Assembly (NCBI GenBank): GCA_035048485.1
Contig: CM068587.1
Span: 36,636,816 to 36,700,815 of the forward strand
DNA length: 64,000 nt
Direction: 5' to 3'
Source: Pteria penguin
Lineage: Eukaryota > Mollusca > Bivalvia > Pterioida > Pteriidae
Positions 22,631 to 31,839 of this stretch are shown here, one piece after another. The notes under the pieces are model-generated. The model ran no database searches. It was given only the letters and a program-made list of their open reading frames with translations, and was not told where the DNA came from. Every line of letters starts with the position of its first letter. Within the stretch, counting starts at the first letter, position 1. The translations under genes and the position numbers were made by a program.

Positions 22631-23374
22631 TGTAATGAATATGCCTCTCATTCACTGTTAGTTCCCAAGTAGAAATAAAGTCCAAATAAAAATTCAATTT
22701 ATTTGTTTGAATGCCTGAATATTATGTAACCCTCCCCCCCCCCCCAAAAAAAAAGAAGGGGGGGGGGGGGTTGTAATGAATATGCCTCTCATTCACTGTT
22801 AGTTCCCAAGTAGAAATAAAGTCCAAATAAAAATTCAATTTATTTGTTTGAATGCCTGAATAATATCATGAATTAAAGAGGATCCAAAAAGCTAACTCCC
22901 TAAAAATGCTCTCATTCATTCTATATAAGTTATACAAAATCATTTACATGTACGAACTCCGCCTTCATTACAAAAGAACAGCCAATCAGAACATAGGTTA
23001 CAAATTATGTGTGTTCAACAAACTGAATTTAAATGATATCAATTCTTAATCAAGTAAATGACAAGCATAAGAACACCAAAAGGAATGAAAGTCTTTGAAA
23101 TCAGATAACTCAGAACAATACCCCTCCTATGCTTACTTTGGAAACCTGATAAATGACAGATTGAAATATGTACCATATGTGAACAGAAATAACCAATTTC
23201 CTTGGGTAACATTCAAGGAATGCATTTCGCGTGATATTATGTTCCAGTTAATGTGAAAGTATTCCAAATCACTGAGAAATAGAAAAGTTAACTTTTAATA
23301 TAAAATATATAAATAAATCGAAAATTACTGAATTTGATTTTTGTAAACCCATATTATTATACATATATACAACA
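22631..23374 (-). mobile_element. Ty3/Gypsy LTR (minus orientation) with partly duplicated end
   Basis: Sequence from 22772 to 23374 matches the LTR at 48672-49328 along its length. It begins TGTAATGAATATG and ends CATATATACAACA, so on the minus strand it reads TG...CA. It lacks a roughly 65-base block present in the other copy (48779-48843) and has about 25 bases the other lacks. The first 95 bases are duplicated at 22631-22725, separated by poly(C)/poly(A)/poly(G) runs. No clear target-site duplication is visible. Confidence 0.9.
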
Positions 23375-24351
23375 TCCGCCCATTTAAAAAATTGAAATTC
23401 AATTTTATATTTGGGTATAGAAAAATCAAATAATATAACCGAAAAAGAAATCAGTTTAAACATAACATACATTCTGTGAGTGGAACTCACTTCATGTAAT
23501 TATGTTGTAAAAGAAACAGTGCATATAAAATTAATAATCATGTCACAAACGATTTCAGACACCTTGCACTCTGTTCGTAATTGATTAGATTGTGCATTGT
23601 TTCATAATCCTTACATATCAGTGGTGTGATTATTAACTACCTGTGGCAACGCAATTATAACAATGAAACAATTAAATTCACACATATCCATCAAATGAAA
23701 AAAATATCTATCAAAAACGTGTACAACGCAACATTGCTTGTAATAAAACCCGTGCGGTTAAATAATACAATGTGCCTGTATATACAGAAAGGTCAACTAC
23801 ACCTGAAAACATCTGGATTGTACTGTGGTATCACCCTTGCGACGCATACATCTTGGTGAGAATGAAGTAACAATCAATTTCAGTCCATCATGAAAGTACA
23901 ATACTCAAACAAACACAATTCTGTCAGTACACCCCTATGTAACCCTCAAGTTGAAACATTGTGACTGACTGGTAAAAATCAAAACCAACTTGATCAACAC
24001 ATTTCTACCGCACCGTAATTCATGGTGTAACCCTGGTGGAATAAAATATCCTTGGTTAGTTTAATTACAGGTGAATAATGTGTCATCAGAATCCCCATAA
24101 GCATTATATAATTATGCAGGAAAACTGGTTTAATCAAAATAATCAATCAAATATATGATTCTTGAAAATTGTTAATTAAACTATACTGAAGAAAATCTCA
24201 TGGACCTATATATCAAGTGAATACACATGTAATTATCCACTGATTATAGTTACTTTACACAACAAATTATTTCAAATAAAAACACAAAAAATTTCTAGAT
24301 AAAATCGTGATAACATACCACTACTTATTCAATCAAACTATTTACATTAAT
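23375..24351 (-). other. Possible 3' internal region of a minus-strand Gypsy element
   Basis: Lies between the LTR and the chromodomain-like ORF. Next to the LTR the minus strand reads AAATGGGCGGA, a short purine-rich stretch in the place of a polypurine tract. No ORF of note. Confidence 0.4.
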
Positions 24352-24630
24352 TTACGAGATGGGTAGTGGTCTGGCGATAATTGCACGTTTTGCCTTAGCG
24401 TTCAATGCATGTTCCGGCACCCATATGGCATTTTCAGCTGGCTCTCCGACTATCTGCACCAAATAATATCCAGAGTCACGCTTGCATATCACTCTCTTTA
24501 TCTTATGAAGACCGTCTGTATCACTTGATACAAAGAATCTTGGAAGATCGTCAGGGTCAACATGATTACTATCTCTGTATCTAAGGGGTTTGTGTCGTTT
24601 TCTACCTGATGTTCTTTTTTGCAGATGATT
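24352..24630 (-). pseudogene. Chromodomain-like C-terminal end of a retrotransposon Pol
   Basis: A 93-codon open stretch bounded upstream by TAG (24633-24631) and ended by TAA at 24354-24352. It has a basic start (SGRKRHKPLRY) followed by IKRVICKRDSGYYLVQIVG and WVPEHALN, which fits the chromodomain pattern of YLV-x-G-x-x-x-WVP seen at Ty3/Gypsy integrase C-termini. It has no start codon of its own. Its strand and position relative to the LTR at 22631-23374 are those expected of the 3' end of pol in a minus-strand element. The catalytic integrase core is absent here. The family call rests on a short motif match. Confidence 0.5.
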
Positions 24631-24633
24631 CTA

Positions 24634-25131
24634 AACGATCGTCTGACTGTTGTGTCTGTGTTTGTGTCCAAATAGTTGTAAATGAGTAGTATGGAGTGAG
24701 GATTTATAATCAACGGGGTGCTGCATGCAGCACTCTGTGCTATATAGAACAAAGAAGGATCAATCATACGTGAAACCTGGAATACAAGAGTTACCTTCTC
24801 TTACTTGAAAAAGACTTGTGCCAAGCTAATGAACCAATCAGAATTCAAAACGATGATTGACAGGTCACGTAACATAAAGAAAAGATGAAGGGTTCCCAAA
24901 GAATATTCGAGAAAAAAAGGGGGAGGTGTTATTCTAAAATATTCGATTGGATCCAGGATACATAGATATTGATTAAAACCAAGTGTTTTGAGAATTATAA
25001 GTGAATATTTCTGAGATGAAAGGGAAAGACTTTAAGCGGACATTGTCAGTAATAAATATATAAGATTGAAAGGGGAAGTTAATTAAATTTTTTTGAACTT
25101 GAAAGGTGCTGATGGACAGGCTAGACTAATT
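24634..25131. other. Unassigned DNA left of the BIR gene
   Basis: No gene recognised. If the Polinton inserted into a Gypsy copy, its left terminal inverted repeat should be in this stretch; I found no match by eye to the right side. Confidence 0.4.
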
Positions 25132-25171
25132 TATAAAAAGAAAATCGAAGGCACGTCACCGTTGCTAGTGA
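25132..25171 (+). promoter_or_regulatory. Core promoter of the BIR gene: TATA box plus TTGCTAGTGA
   Basis: TATAAAAAG at 25132-25140 is followed 30 bases on (start to start) by TTGCTAGTGA at 25162-25171, where transcription would start. The same decamer follows a TATA box at 43130 upstream of the four-exon unit. The BIR ATG is at 25264. Confidence 0.5.
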
Positions 25172-25263
25172 ATACATCCAATCACAATATTGCTTTTATT
25201 TGAATTTAGGCTCCGAATGAAACGAGTGTGTCTTAGTCTGAGAATAGAGCTGCAACAGTCAAC

Positions 25264-25639
25264 ATGTCTTTTTATCAAAGTATCGAGACCGATTCTGTCA
25301 TCGATTCGGTACGAGACTGTATACCGGCATGCGAAATACCGACGGATACGATGCGTCAAGGAAGGAGGACCATTTTAACACCTTATTCTTTAGAGCCTCG
25401 CTATCCAGAATATGTAGGATATGTTACTCGACTGAATTCTTTTCGCGACAGTTGGCCGAGATACCTCCCGGTTAGAAGATTTGGCACGATCTGGATTTCT
25501 GTATTCTCAGATAGACGATAAAGTAGTGTGTTTTAACTGCGGGCTAACTCTGAAATTCTGGCAACCTAATGATTGCGCTTTCAAGGAACATTCTCAATGG
25601 AACCCCGATTGTAAATATGCAAAGATGGTGTGTAAATAG
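25264..25639 (+). pseudogene. BIR (baculoviral IAP repeat) domain gene with one frameshift
   Basis: The first frame opens at ATG 25264 and carries the BIR start (YVTRLNSFRDSWP). After about 25470 the family continues in another frame with DLARSGFLYSQIDDKVVCFNC, ending at TAG 25637-25639. The zinc signature is perfect: C-x2-C-x16-H-x6-C (CFNCG ... EHSQWNPDC). BIR proteins bind caspases or IAP antagonists and are typical cargo of large DNA viruses. One domain only, and no RING finger follows. The gene lies at the left end of the Polinton, opposite in strand to its virion genes. A one-base indel breaks the frame; it may be decay or an assembly error. Whether it belongs to the Polinton or is a host retrocopy is not settled by the sequence. 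Confidence 0.8.
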
Positions 25640-25781
25640 CAGATGTCTCTTTATTTTTGTGATATTTTCCATGACGTCACAATCCGATTGAACATATGTC
25701 GAGATGGTGTGTAAATAGCAGATGTCTCTTTCTTTGTTTGACATTTTCCATGACGTCACAAACATTACGAGTTTGAATCAA
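25623..25781 (+). repeat. 79-bp tandem duplication overlapping the BIR stop
   Basis: AGATGGTGTGTAAATAGCAG recurs at 25623 and 25702, and both copies end in TTTTCCATGACGTCACAA. The first copy contains the BIR stop codon. Confidence 0.9.
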
Positions 25782-25892
25782 CCAATGCCATCAAGGATGC
25801 GTGCGCACTCATCATCGAAACAAAGAGGACACTATCTTTCAAATTGCTTTATTCTGAGAGAAACATTGAAAACTTCAACATGTCTCGGTCAA

Positions 25893-26292
25893 ACTGGCAG
25901 AGCACGGTTTATCATGTTGATGTCGCATATATTTTTATACCATTATGTGTTTTACAATACCTTACGTGTTTAAATTTTTATGACCTCTCAATATGCGATA
26001 CCTGTTGACCCTTGTTCTTTACATGGAGGATTATTTATAAATTTTTAAATGTACGTCTTTTGATTGTTCTGCTGTTACGGTGAGTGGGAAGGTGGGCCCA
26101 TAAACCGGTTAACCACACCATTTGTTTGGCTTTTGTCAAATTAAATGACCGTCCTAAGTCGGTATCGTAATTGCACTACAATAAAATATTTTTGTAATGT
26201 GTTAACTGTTCTATTATATTATTTATATTTATGTATTGTATAGCTCCATGGTGACTTCTGCCACATAACTGAGCCGGTAACTCCTCTTTTTT
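25893..26292 (+). mobile_element. 400-bp repeat family, copy 1
   Basis: Runs from ACTGGCAGAGCACGG to AACTCCTCTTTTTT. A second copy with the same two ends is at 59416-59816 and an inverted, truncated copy at 56487-56833. Inner landmarks are GGCCC(A/G)TAAACCGGTTAACC and TAGCTCCATGGTGACTTCTG. It falls between a possible start of the PC4 gene (ATG at 25880) and the PC4 domain, and seems to have disrupted that gene. Shared ends in two copies suggest a defined unit rather than random truncation. Confidence 0.85.
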
Positions 26293-26788
26293 CTTTCGTT
26301 GCAAATTATCGTTAGGAAATGAGCGATTCGTACAGGTCTTGGAGTGGCAAGGAGAACTCGGAGTAGATCTCAGAGAATGGAACAATGATCGTCCCACTAC
26401 CAAAGGCATCAGTCTTAATTTAATGCAGTACAAGAATTTAACGGCAGCCATCGAATTTACCATCGATCCCGTATACATGAAATCTTTGGAAGACGAGAAT
26501 ATTCATTTGGGCAGGAACATCTTTGTAAAATGGAGCAGGGGAAATCCGTGTGTGGACATACGAAAATATTGGAAACCAGAGAATGTTCTAGATACTGTTC
26601 CCACCAAAAAGGGACTCTGTCTCCGCCCCGTGGAATATACACAATTTAAAGAACTGTTTGCAGAAATAGAGAAAATCGTACCGGAATTGAGCGATGTGAT
26701 CCCTTGCTTCGTACAAGACGATCACATGAATCAACTCGGCATGCTGAAATGTAAGAACTGCAATCCAGACCATTACACGGACTGGTAA
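26273..26788 (+). CDS. Protein with two PC4-like (transcription coactivator p15) domains, 5' end disrupted
   Basis: The open frame runs from 26273 to TAA at 26786-26788 (about 171 codons), but its first codons are inside the 400-bp repeat, so the true start is lost. One candidate is ATG 25880 left of the insertion. The first PC4-like unit is NERFVQVLEWQGELGVDLREW followed by PTTKGISLNL and an amphipathic helix. The second, about 75 residues later, reads GNPCVDIRKYW ... PTKKGLCLRPVEYTQFKEL. Both follow the PC4 fold pattern of V-DIR-E/K-W, then KKGI-L, then a helix. A C-x2-C pair (CKNC) sits near the C-terminus. PC4 domains bind single-stranded DNA and act in transcription and replication. The gene is convergent with the protease gene and carries no internal stop. 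Confidence 0.72.
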   Translation, partial: AGNSSFFFRCKLSLGNERFVQVLEWQGELGVDLREWNNDRPTTKGISLNLMQYKNLTAAIEFTIDPVYMKSLEDENIHLGRNIFVKWSRGNPCVDIRKYWKPENVLDTVPTKKGLCLRPVEYTQFKELFAEIEKIVPELSDVIPCFVQDDHMNQLGMLKCKNCNPDHYTDW

Positions 26789-26960
26789 TGAACAGATCTT
26801 TTGTGCAAAGGAACTTCTGTGTTAGGACTATATGAGGACTCAGATTCACGGTATATTTTGTTTTGTATTTATGATGCATGCCATTCTTTCGTTCATTTTG
26901 TCTTAGATAATAAAACACAATAGACTTGGTTTTAGATTTTCTTCATTTATTGACAACATG

Positions 26961-27401
26961 TTACAAAGCTAAATCATAAATACCATTACGTACAAAGGTA
27001 TCGTTATGAACGTGATCATGAATAAGAAAATGACGACAAATGTCCGTCAAAGTGCTGCCTTTTAGGCGTTGCACCACATAATAGATACAATATTGACCAC
27101 ATACATCAGAATCTACATCTTGAAGTCTGTCTTTGAGGTGCATGTAGCCAGGTCCGTTAGCTATCAATACATTTTTAAAATGAGCATGATAATGTTCGGG
27201 CGGTCGTCCCAGAGAATCGAAAAATTCACAAGGTCTTCCTTTACGAGGGAAATAAAATGCCGTCCACTGTTGTCCCGATTAACCACAGGGATCCGTGTTA
27301 ACCACGTAAAAAGAAGGTCTGTCGTCAACAAGGGTCGGTAACTCGTCTGCACTGATGACTTTGCCCGTGGGGAGAAGAGACTCGATGTCGAAATTGTTCA
27401 T
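26961..27401 (-). pseudogene. PRO: Polinton adenain/Ulp1-type cysteine protease (PRO)
   Basis: A single frame of 147 codons runs from ATG 27401 to the stop at 26963-26961 and is interrupted by one in-frame TAA (27281-27279). Family features in order: FYVVNTDPCG, QWTAFYFP, FFDSLG (acidic residue of the catalytic set), then LQDVDSDVCGQYC, where Gln and the active-site Cys are seven residues apart, as in adenovirus protease. The catalytic His expected before W is Gln here (CAG). In Polintons and adenoviruses this enzyme matures virion proteins. The start overlaps the end of the major capsid gene by four bases. With the stop and the lost His it cannot be active. Confidence 0.85.
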
Positions 27402-28375
27402 TGCTTGTAAACGCTGCGAGATTGATCGATGCGTGTAATTTCTGGAAATTTCCCGTATATGAGCAAGGTCACGCTCTCGGGTAATGCTTTGGCAAATCGC
27501 AGTTCCAGGCAACAGTGGGCTGTTCTTTTCACGTTGAAATTCATGTAGGGATTCAGATCCAATAGAAATAGCGTGTATCCATTTGCATATTCTTTTTTAT
27601 CGAAAATGTAGAAATTGATAGGCACTCACATAGTTGCCAGCTGCAAAGTTCGATTGTAAGGGTTTGGCAGGAAGCGACTGACCGTCCACGTAGAATGCCA
27701 CGAAATTACAATCAAAGTGTTGGAAATTGAAGGGAGACTTCTTATAATCTCCAATATAGGCGCTGCTAGAGACCATTCCCAATACGAGTTGAGAAGTCCA
27801 CGGGAATGCCGTTAAGAATAGGTTTGTCTTGCGAAAAGAGATCCAACATGATGGACCCTTCTAAATCCAATAATCCACCGTTTTTAGTATACTCTCATCG
27901 CTTGAACAACCGCGTGTTACGACCCGACTTGCCATCGACATCGTCAAATGCTCCTACAACGTCCTTGACAAACAACTGACCGCCATTCTTAACATCGTCG
28001 TCTTCCTTATCTCTCAACAAAGTATCGATGTAGGCTTTGTAGGGATAATTGGTTCCCAACTCGGACACCGATTTTTTTTTGCAGTAGACATTCCACGTAA
28101 GAGAACAAGCTGTGTAAAGGTAAATTGACCAAGCCCAGAATATCGTCTTCCGTCACCGCACTTCCGTCTCCTTTGGTCAATTTCAATTTGACTTGGAGGC
28201 GACTTTGTTTCAAATCAAGATATCCACTGGACTGAGGAATCACGTGAAATTCTATGGCGGCATCTCCTCCGAGTTGATTGATAGGTTTAAATTCGATCCA
28301 TTCTCTGACTTGGACAGCGGTGTCGGTAGGTGGCGCTTCAAAGATAGACGACTGATGTCTGTGGTTTTCTTCCAT
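27398..28375 (-). pseudogene. MCP: Polinton major capsid protein (double jelly-roll type), broken
   Basis: The N-terminal part (ATG 28375, open to 28007) has the family block IEFHVIPQSSGYLDL and VNLPLHSLFSYVE. Further parts lie in other frames: YKAYIDTLL near 28035, PFNFQHFDCNFVAFYVDG near 27700, and the C-terminal LELRFAKALPESVTLLIY near 27470, ending at 27398. This order matches metazoan Polinton capsid proteins (the F54H12.2-like family). At least one frameshift falls at a run of nine T (28072-28080), one in-frame TGA lies near 27885, and another shift near 27775. Estimated intact length is about 325 residues, shorter than many relatives, so a deletion is possible. A TATAAGAGG box lies 88 bases upstream of the ATG. 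Confidence 0.85.
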
Positions 28376-28377
28376 GT

Positions 28378-28728
28378 CTAATGAACGTACTCGTTGTCTT
28401 CGCGCAGGTTCTTGAGTCTTTTTCCGATAAGTCCCAGAGGATGATTACCCTTGCAATTACCGCCTCTTATAACCTTCCCTCCCTCACACTTCAGTTCCGA
28501 CTTCGCCATCTCGACGCCTGTGCCACAGGCGTCACAAAGGTGACGTTTGGTGTTCAAGCGATTTCTTCAATCGATGTTTCGATCCATTTCCCACTAGGTA
28601 TTGACCTCTGTGATCCGGTTTGACCGTCTCTCCGAAATGTCGATGAAGTGCAGTTCCCATTTTTTGAAATCTGGAACGTAAGGTACCCATTTACCTTGAG
28701 AGGAATTGTATATCTCTATGGAACCCAT
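28378..28728 (-). pseudogene. Small basic ORF between minor and major capsid genes, two in-frame stops
   Basis: One frame runs from ATG 28728 to TAG 28380-28378 (117 codons) with a TAG at 28596-28594 and a TGA about 11 codons later. The first 44 codons include YNSSQGKWVPY and DFKKWELHF. The rest is cysteine-containing and basic (CDACGTG, then IRGGNC). A gene in this place, between the two capsid genes, is common in Polintons; I do not know its function. It overlaps the end of the minor capsid gene by 13 bases and ends three bases before the capsid ATG. Confidence 0.6.
28463..28472 (-). promoter_or_regulatory. TATAAGAGG box upstream of major capsid gene
   Basis: Minus strand TTATAAGAGG, 88 bases before the ATG at 28375. 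One of six copies of the same box in front of Polinton genes. Confidence 0.55.
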
Positions 28729-29146
28729 GCTCGTTTTCTTAGCAATAATACGCAATGCAACGTGCCTTCCAGCGGTATCGTGGTTTTGAGATCGCTCCCT
28801 CTTATAAAGAATCGCAATCTCGTTGGCGCTTTATGACGTAACCCAAAGAAATAAGGTGGGTCAAAGGTCAAATGAGTCGACACCGAATTTCGAGTCAAAG
28901 CTTTTCCATCGTCTTGTGCCGGAGAACAGGAAACAAAGAATTCTGGACGTACGAATCTTTGATGACGTCACAGCACACGTGTAAACGTTGGTGAAAAGGG
29001 CGACGAAGCGCGATTTCTAGCAAGGCACTCTCCCAATTTCCGTCTAAATTGTACGTGTTGGGTAGGAGCACCGTAAAGTCCTCCGGAGAATTGTTCGGAT
29101 AAAATGACAAAGAATCGGTGCTGGAAAGGTACAAGATGTGTTCCAT
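28716..29146 (-). pseudogene. mCP: Polinton minor capsid protein (penton-like single jelly-roll), one frameshift
   Basis: ATG 29146 opens with YLSSTDSLSFYPNNSPEDF, then LPNTYNLDGNWESALLEI and VCCDVIKDSYV, the usual start of Polinton minor capsid proteins. After a one-base shift at about 28896 it continues with LTFDPPYFFGL, a short strand-rich stretch and GTLHCVLLLRKR, ending at 28716. Total about 143 residues, close to the family length. It is preceded by a TATAAGAAG box 31 bases upstream of the ATG. Confidence 0.8.
28798..28807 (-). promoter_or_regulatory. TATAAGAGG box upstream of the small basic ORF
   Basis: Minus strand TTATAAGAGG, 70 bases before ATG 28728. It lies inside the minor capsid coding region. 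Confidence 0.5.
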
Positions 29147-29176
29147 GCTTTGGTCTTCGATACTTTCGACACCTGC

Positions 29177-29186
29177 CTTCTTATAA
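29177..29186 (-). promoter_or_regulatory. TATAAGAAG box upstream of minor capsid gene
   Basis: Minus strand TTATAAGAAG, 31 bases before ATG 29146. It includes the integrase stop codon. Confidence 0.55.
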
Positions 29187-30278
29187 CTTTTGTCCGTATT
29201 GCTGTAGATCAGTTTTGGATATCCAGCTGTTAAACTTTTTCGGCCAACCCCACTATTTCACCAACACTAGGTTTCCTTTAAGCTTTAATACGCTTTGTAT
29301 GCGATAGGTCGTGTCGTCCGTCACGATCACTCTAGATAGTTCCTACTCGTAAAAAGTGCCTTCTATAGAATCCCCCTTCATGTCCTTTAATGTGTAATAC
29401 GGTATGCCTTGACGCATGGCTCGCAATGAAATAAAAAATATTCGTAAGTTCACCTCTCGTCATACTCGCGCTGGAAAGGTCGCTGCAGATGTGAAATTCG
29501 CACCGTGTCTCCGACTTTGAATTTAAAGCGAGTAGCCGGTCCTCCTCGTATCACTGGCTTTTCGGTTTTAGTTCGAATGTCGTTCTGAATCTTCCATATA
29601 TCGATTTGATCTTTTTTCTTGACGGCGGCCGGGACTCTTTTGATACTACTATGATAGGTGTCATTGTAGCTCTGCGTGATCTGTTCCAAGATGTCGATTC
29701 ACCGGTTGGTCTGATGACGACTGATTCTAGATTTGGGATTCTTGATGGCTCGTTCCGCGTAATTGGCTTTACTTTCGTTTTGAGTGAAAAAATGATCGAT
29801 TCCGAGTTCCGTCGTCAATTTCTGAACAGTCCTATTTTCAAATTCTACACCTTTATCAATTCTCAGTTTATCCGGAACCCTCCCTCGATCGAATATCCTT
29901 TTCAGTGCTAATGTCATCTCAAAGCCTATGGTCGTGCGCAGAGGAACCGTCCACACGTACCGAGAAAAGATGTCGATGACCACGAGGAAATATCCCATAC
30001 CGTCATTGTCTTTGGTATATATAGTCATGGAAGCCGTGTCGGCATCCCATTGATAATCAATGTACGGTACGATGACCTTTCGTCTCTTGAATCGGCGTCT
30101 GACGTGTTGATGTAAAGTAAAAGTTTCTTGTTTTTGCAACCATTTTCGAATCTTTGAATCTTCCCAGGACGTATTTTCCTTCTCTGTGGATGGCTCTATA
30201 TAATTTTTCTAGTCCACCATACGACCAGGCATGACGAGGATCGTAGTAAATAGATTGTAAGTAGTCTTCATAAGTCAT
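29181..30278 (-). pseudogene. INT: Polinton retroviral-type integrase with C-terminal chromodomain
   Basis: ATG 30278 opens with YEDYLQSIYYDP and a zinc-less N-terminal helical part (GGLEKLYRAI). The core has all three acidic residues: D in YQWDAD, D in RIDKGVEF, E in ANYAERAIK. An SH3-like stretch (FKVGDTVRIS) follows, then GTFYE, and a chromodomain piece with WGWPKKFNSWI. Breaks: a frameshift near 30140, TGA at 29701-29699 and 29452-29450, a shift soon after, a TAG after GTFYE near 29360 and another before WGWP. The final TAA (29183-29181) lies inside the TATAAGAAG box of the minor capsid gene. In Polintons this enzyme inserts the linear element and makes 6-bp target duplications. Confidence 0.9.
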
Positions 30279-30307
30279 GATTGTTTTTTTGTGGCTGAAA
30301 ATCGAGT

Positions 30308-30317
30308 GCTCTTATAA
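30308..30317 (-). promoter_or_regulatory. TATAAGAGC box upstream of integrase
   Basis: Minus strand TTATAAGAGC, 30 bases before ATG 30278. Confidence 0.5.
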
Positions 30318-31029
30318 AAAAATGATGTTAATTCGCAAGGATACGTTAAGATAAATCTTTTTGCGACCAATGCCTATCGATGATTATACGACAGTCTGCA
30401 CAAATCGATTCTTCGTTGAGTTTATCCTCTTCGATGCCCTCCATACAAAATTCACATTGAAGATGGGTGAGTTAATCAGCGACTTCAGATCGATCACGCG
30501 ATCTAACCTTCCTTGCACAACTACATTCGTCAAATGCATGATGAAAACTGATATTGAAGTATAGATTTCATTAGTATTTATTGATATCCTCAATGAAAAG
30601 AATCAATACCACGACTACTCATATTCAAAAGTAAATATTTTACAAATCATTATTTGTAATTATCAGCAAACTGTTAACTCAAATAAAAGATTAAAAAACA
30701 CATGCACACTGTCTTTCTGAAACACATAAACACTATCTTGTTCAATTATTTCTATCTCTGATGCAAAATTACATCTATTAACTTGGTTATTCATTTTCAA
30801 GATAAATGTTTTACAAAGAATATTTTGAGATGAATGGCAAAATGTTAATTCAGAATATAACTTAAAATACAAAACAAAATGCATATGTAAGTCATATTTT
30901 CAAAAATTATGACAATTAAAATGAGCACACTTTTCAAAATGTTATACATATATTCATTCAAGACAAGATAATATTTTACTACAAGCAATGTCAAATTTTC
31001 AAACTCATGGTTTTGAAATATATCCATTT
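30318..31029. other. AT-rich gap between integrase and finger gene
   Basis: About 700 bases, clearly richer in A and T than the genes on either side. Only short chance ORFs; no known family. It may hold a lost gene or an inserted repeat. Confidence 0.45.
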
Positions 31030-31479
31030 TTATTGTATCGGTGGAACTTTCAGTTGGTTTAGCACGGACTTCGGTGGAGACGGTGGATTGCGCCGACTTG
31101 TCGGTGGACGATGTGGACGTCTCTTTTTTCGTGGTGGTGGAGAGAGTGGAGACGTACCTTGTTTTGTCATAGGATCGAGTGTAGGTGGTGGTGGGGACGA
31201 TTGCGTCCTCTGTGGATTTAGTGGATTGAGTGATGAATCAGGTGGAGTGAGTGGATATGTTCTTTCATTTACAACGGGGTCGGGTGCAGTGGATGGTTTT
31301 CGATGTCCACGCAGTGGAGACTGTGGAACCACGAAATGTTTGTTTCTCACGTGACTTAACATGACATCTTTACGCGTAAATGTATGCGAACAAAACATGC
31401 ACGGTATGTTGAATGTTCCGCTGGACTGAAGCAAACGTTGATATCTGTCGTAAGGTATCAAGACGGATATTTTAGCCAT
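31030..31479 (-). CDS. C2H2 zinc-finger protein with proline-rich basic tail
   Basis: ATG 31479 opens with AKISVLIPYDRYQRLL, followed by one C2H2 finger (CMFCSHTFTRKDVMLSHVRNKH: C-x2-C-x12-H-x4-H). The second half is rich in P, S and R, with PPRKKRRPHRPP as a likely nuclear localisation signal. 149 residues without internal stops. It overlaps the upstream ORF by 22 bases. Its place in the Polinton virion-gene block suggests a DNA-binding or core protein. The function is not known to me. Confidence 0.65.
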   Translation of the reverse strand: MAKISVLIPYDRYQRLLQSSGTFNIPCMFCSHTFTRKDVMLSHVRNKHFVVPQSPLRGHRKPSTAPDPVVNERTYPLTPPDSSLNPLNPQRTQSSPPPPTLDPMTKQGTSPLSPPPRKKRRPHRPPTSRRNPPSPPKSVLNQLKVPPIQ

Positions 31480-31790
31480 GGTAGATGGTTCAAGACTAAT
31501 CTCAGAACGAATCGAACGGATTGGCTGCTTTCAAAACGATTTTTTTCTTGTGTTGAAACGTGAGTTTTTTTTTTATCTCCCACGAGGTACAACACTTTTC
31601 TGTATTTCCTCAGTGTCTGCTGTTGTTCCGTCGTGAGAGGTTCGTTCCCTTTCAGTACGTTGTGCACGACTTCACTCACTGCTTTAAGTTGGGAATCGGA
31701 GAGTGTTTGAAGTAGAGCTTTTCTTTGTTTCAATTTGGCTTCCGCAAATAACACCAGAAAAGGACGTTGACTGCTGAGTAATCGGCTCAT
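31458..31790 (-). CDS. Conserved Polinton-type small helical protein
   Basis: From ATG 31790 the product is about 110 residues: an N-terminal QRPFLVLFAEAKLKQRKALL, then SDSQLKAVSEVVHNVLKGN and LTTEQQQTLRKYR, and a basic stretch. Proteins of this pattern (ALL...QL-A--E---NVL-G---L--------YR) occur beside the ATPase and polymerase genes of Polintons and related viruses. I know of no assigned role. A TATAAGAAG box lies 40 bases upstream. The open frame extends further up to 31955, but that part overlaps the ATPase gene and is not family-like. Confidence 0.65.
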   Translation of the reverse strand: MSRLLSSQRPFLVLFAEAKLKQRKALLQTLSDSQLKAVSEVVHNVLKGNEPLTTEQQQTLRKYRKVLYLVGDKKKTHVSTQEKNRFESSQSVRFVLRLVLNHLPWLKYPS

Positions 31791-31829
31791 GACGATCGCG
31801 TGAACATCTATGATTCCGTCCTCCGTCCT

Positions 31830-31839
31830 CTTCTTATAA
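31830..31839 (-). promoter_or_regulatory. TATAAGAAG box upstream of the small helical ORF
   Basis: Minus strand ATCAAAGTTTATAAGAAGAG, 40 bases before ATG 31790. The same ATCAAAGTTTATAAGA string occurs at the box near 32730. Confidence 0.55.

Noticed and set aside
22600..22771. CRISPR-like direct repeats near the duplicated LTR end
   Set aside because: Two copies only, explained by partial LTR duplication with homopolymer spacers; eukaryotic context.
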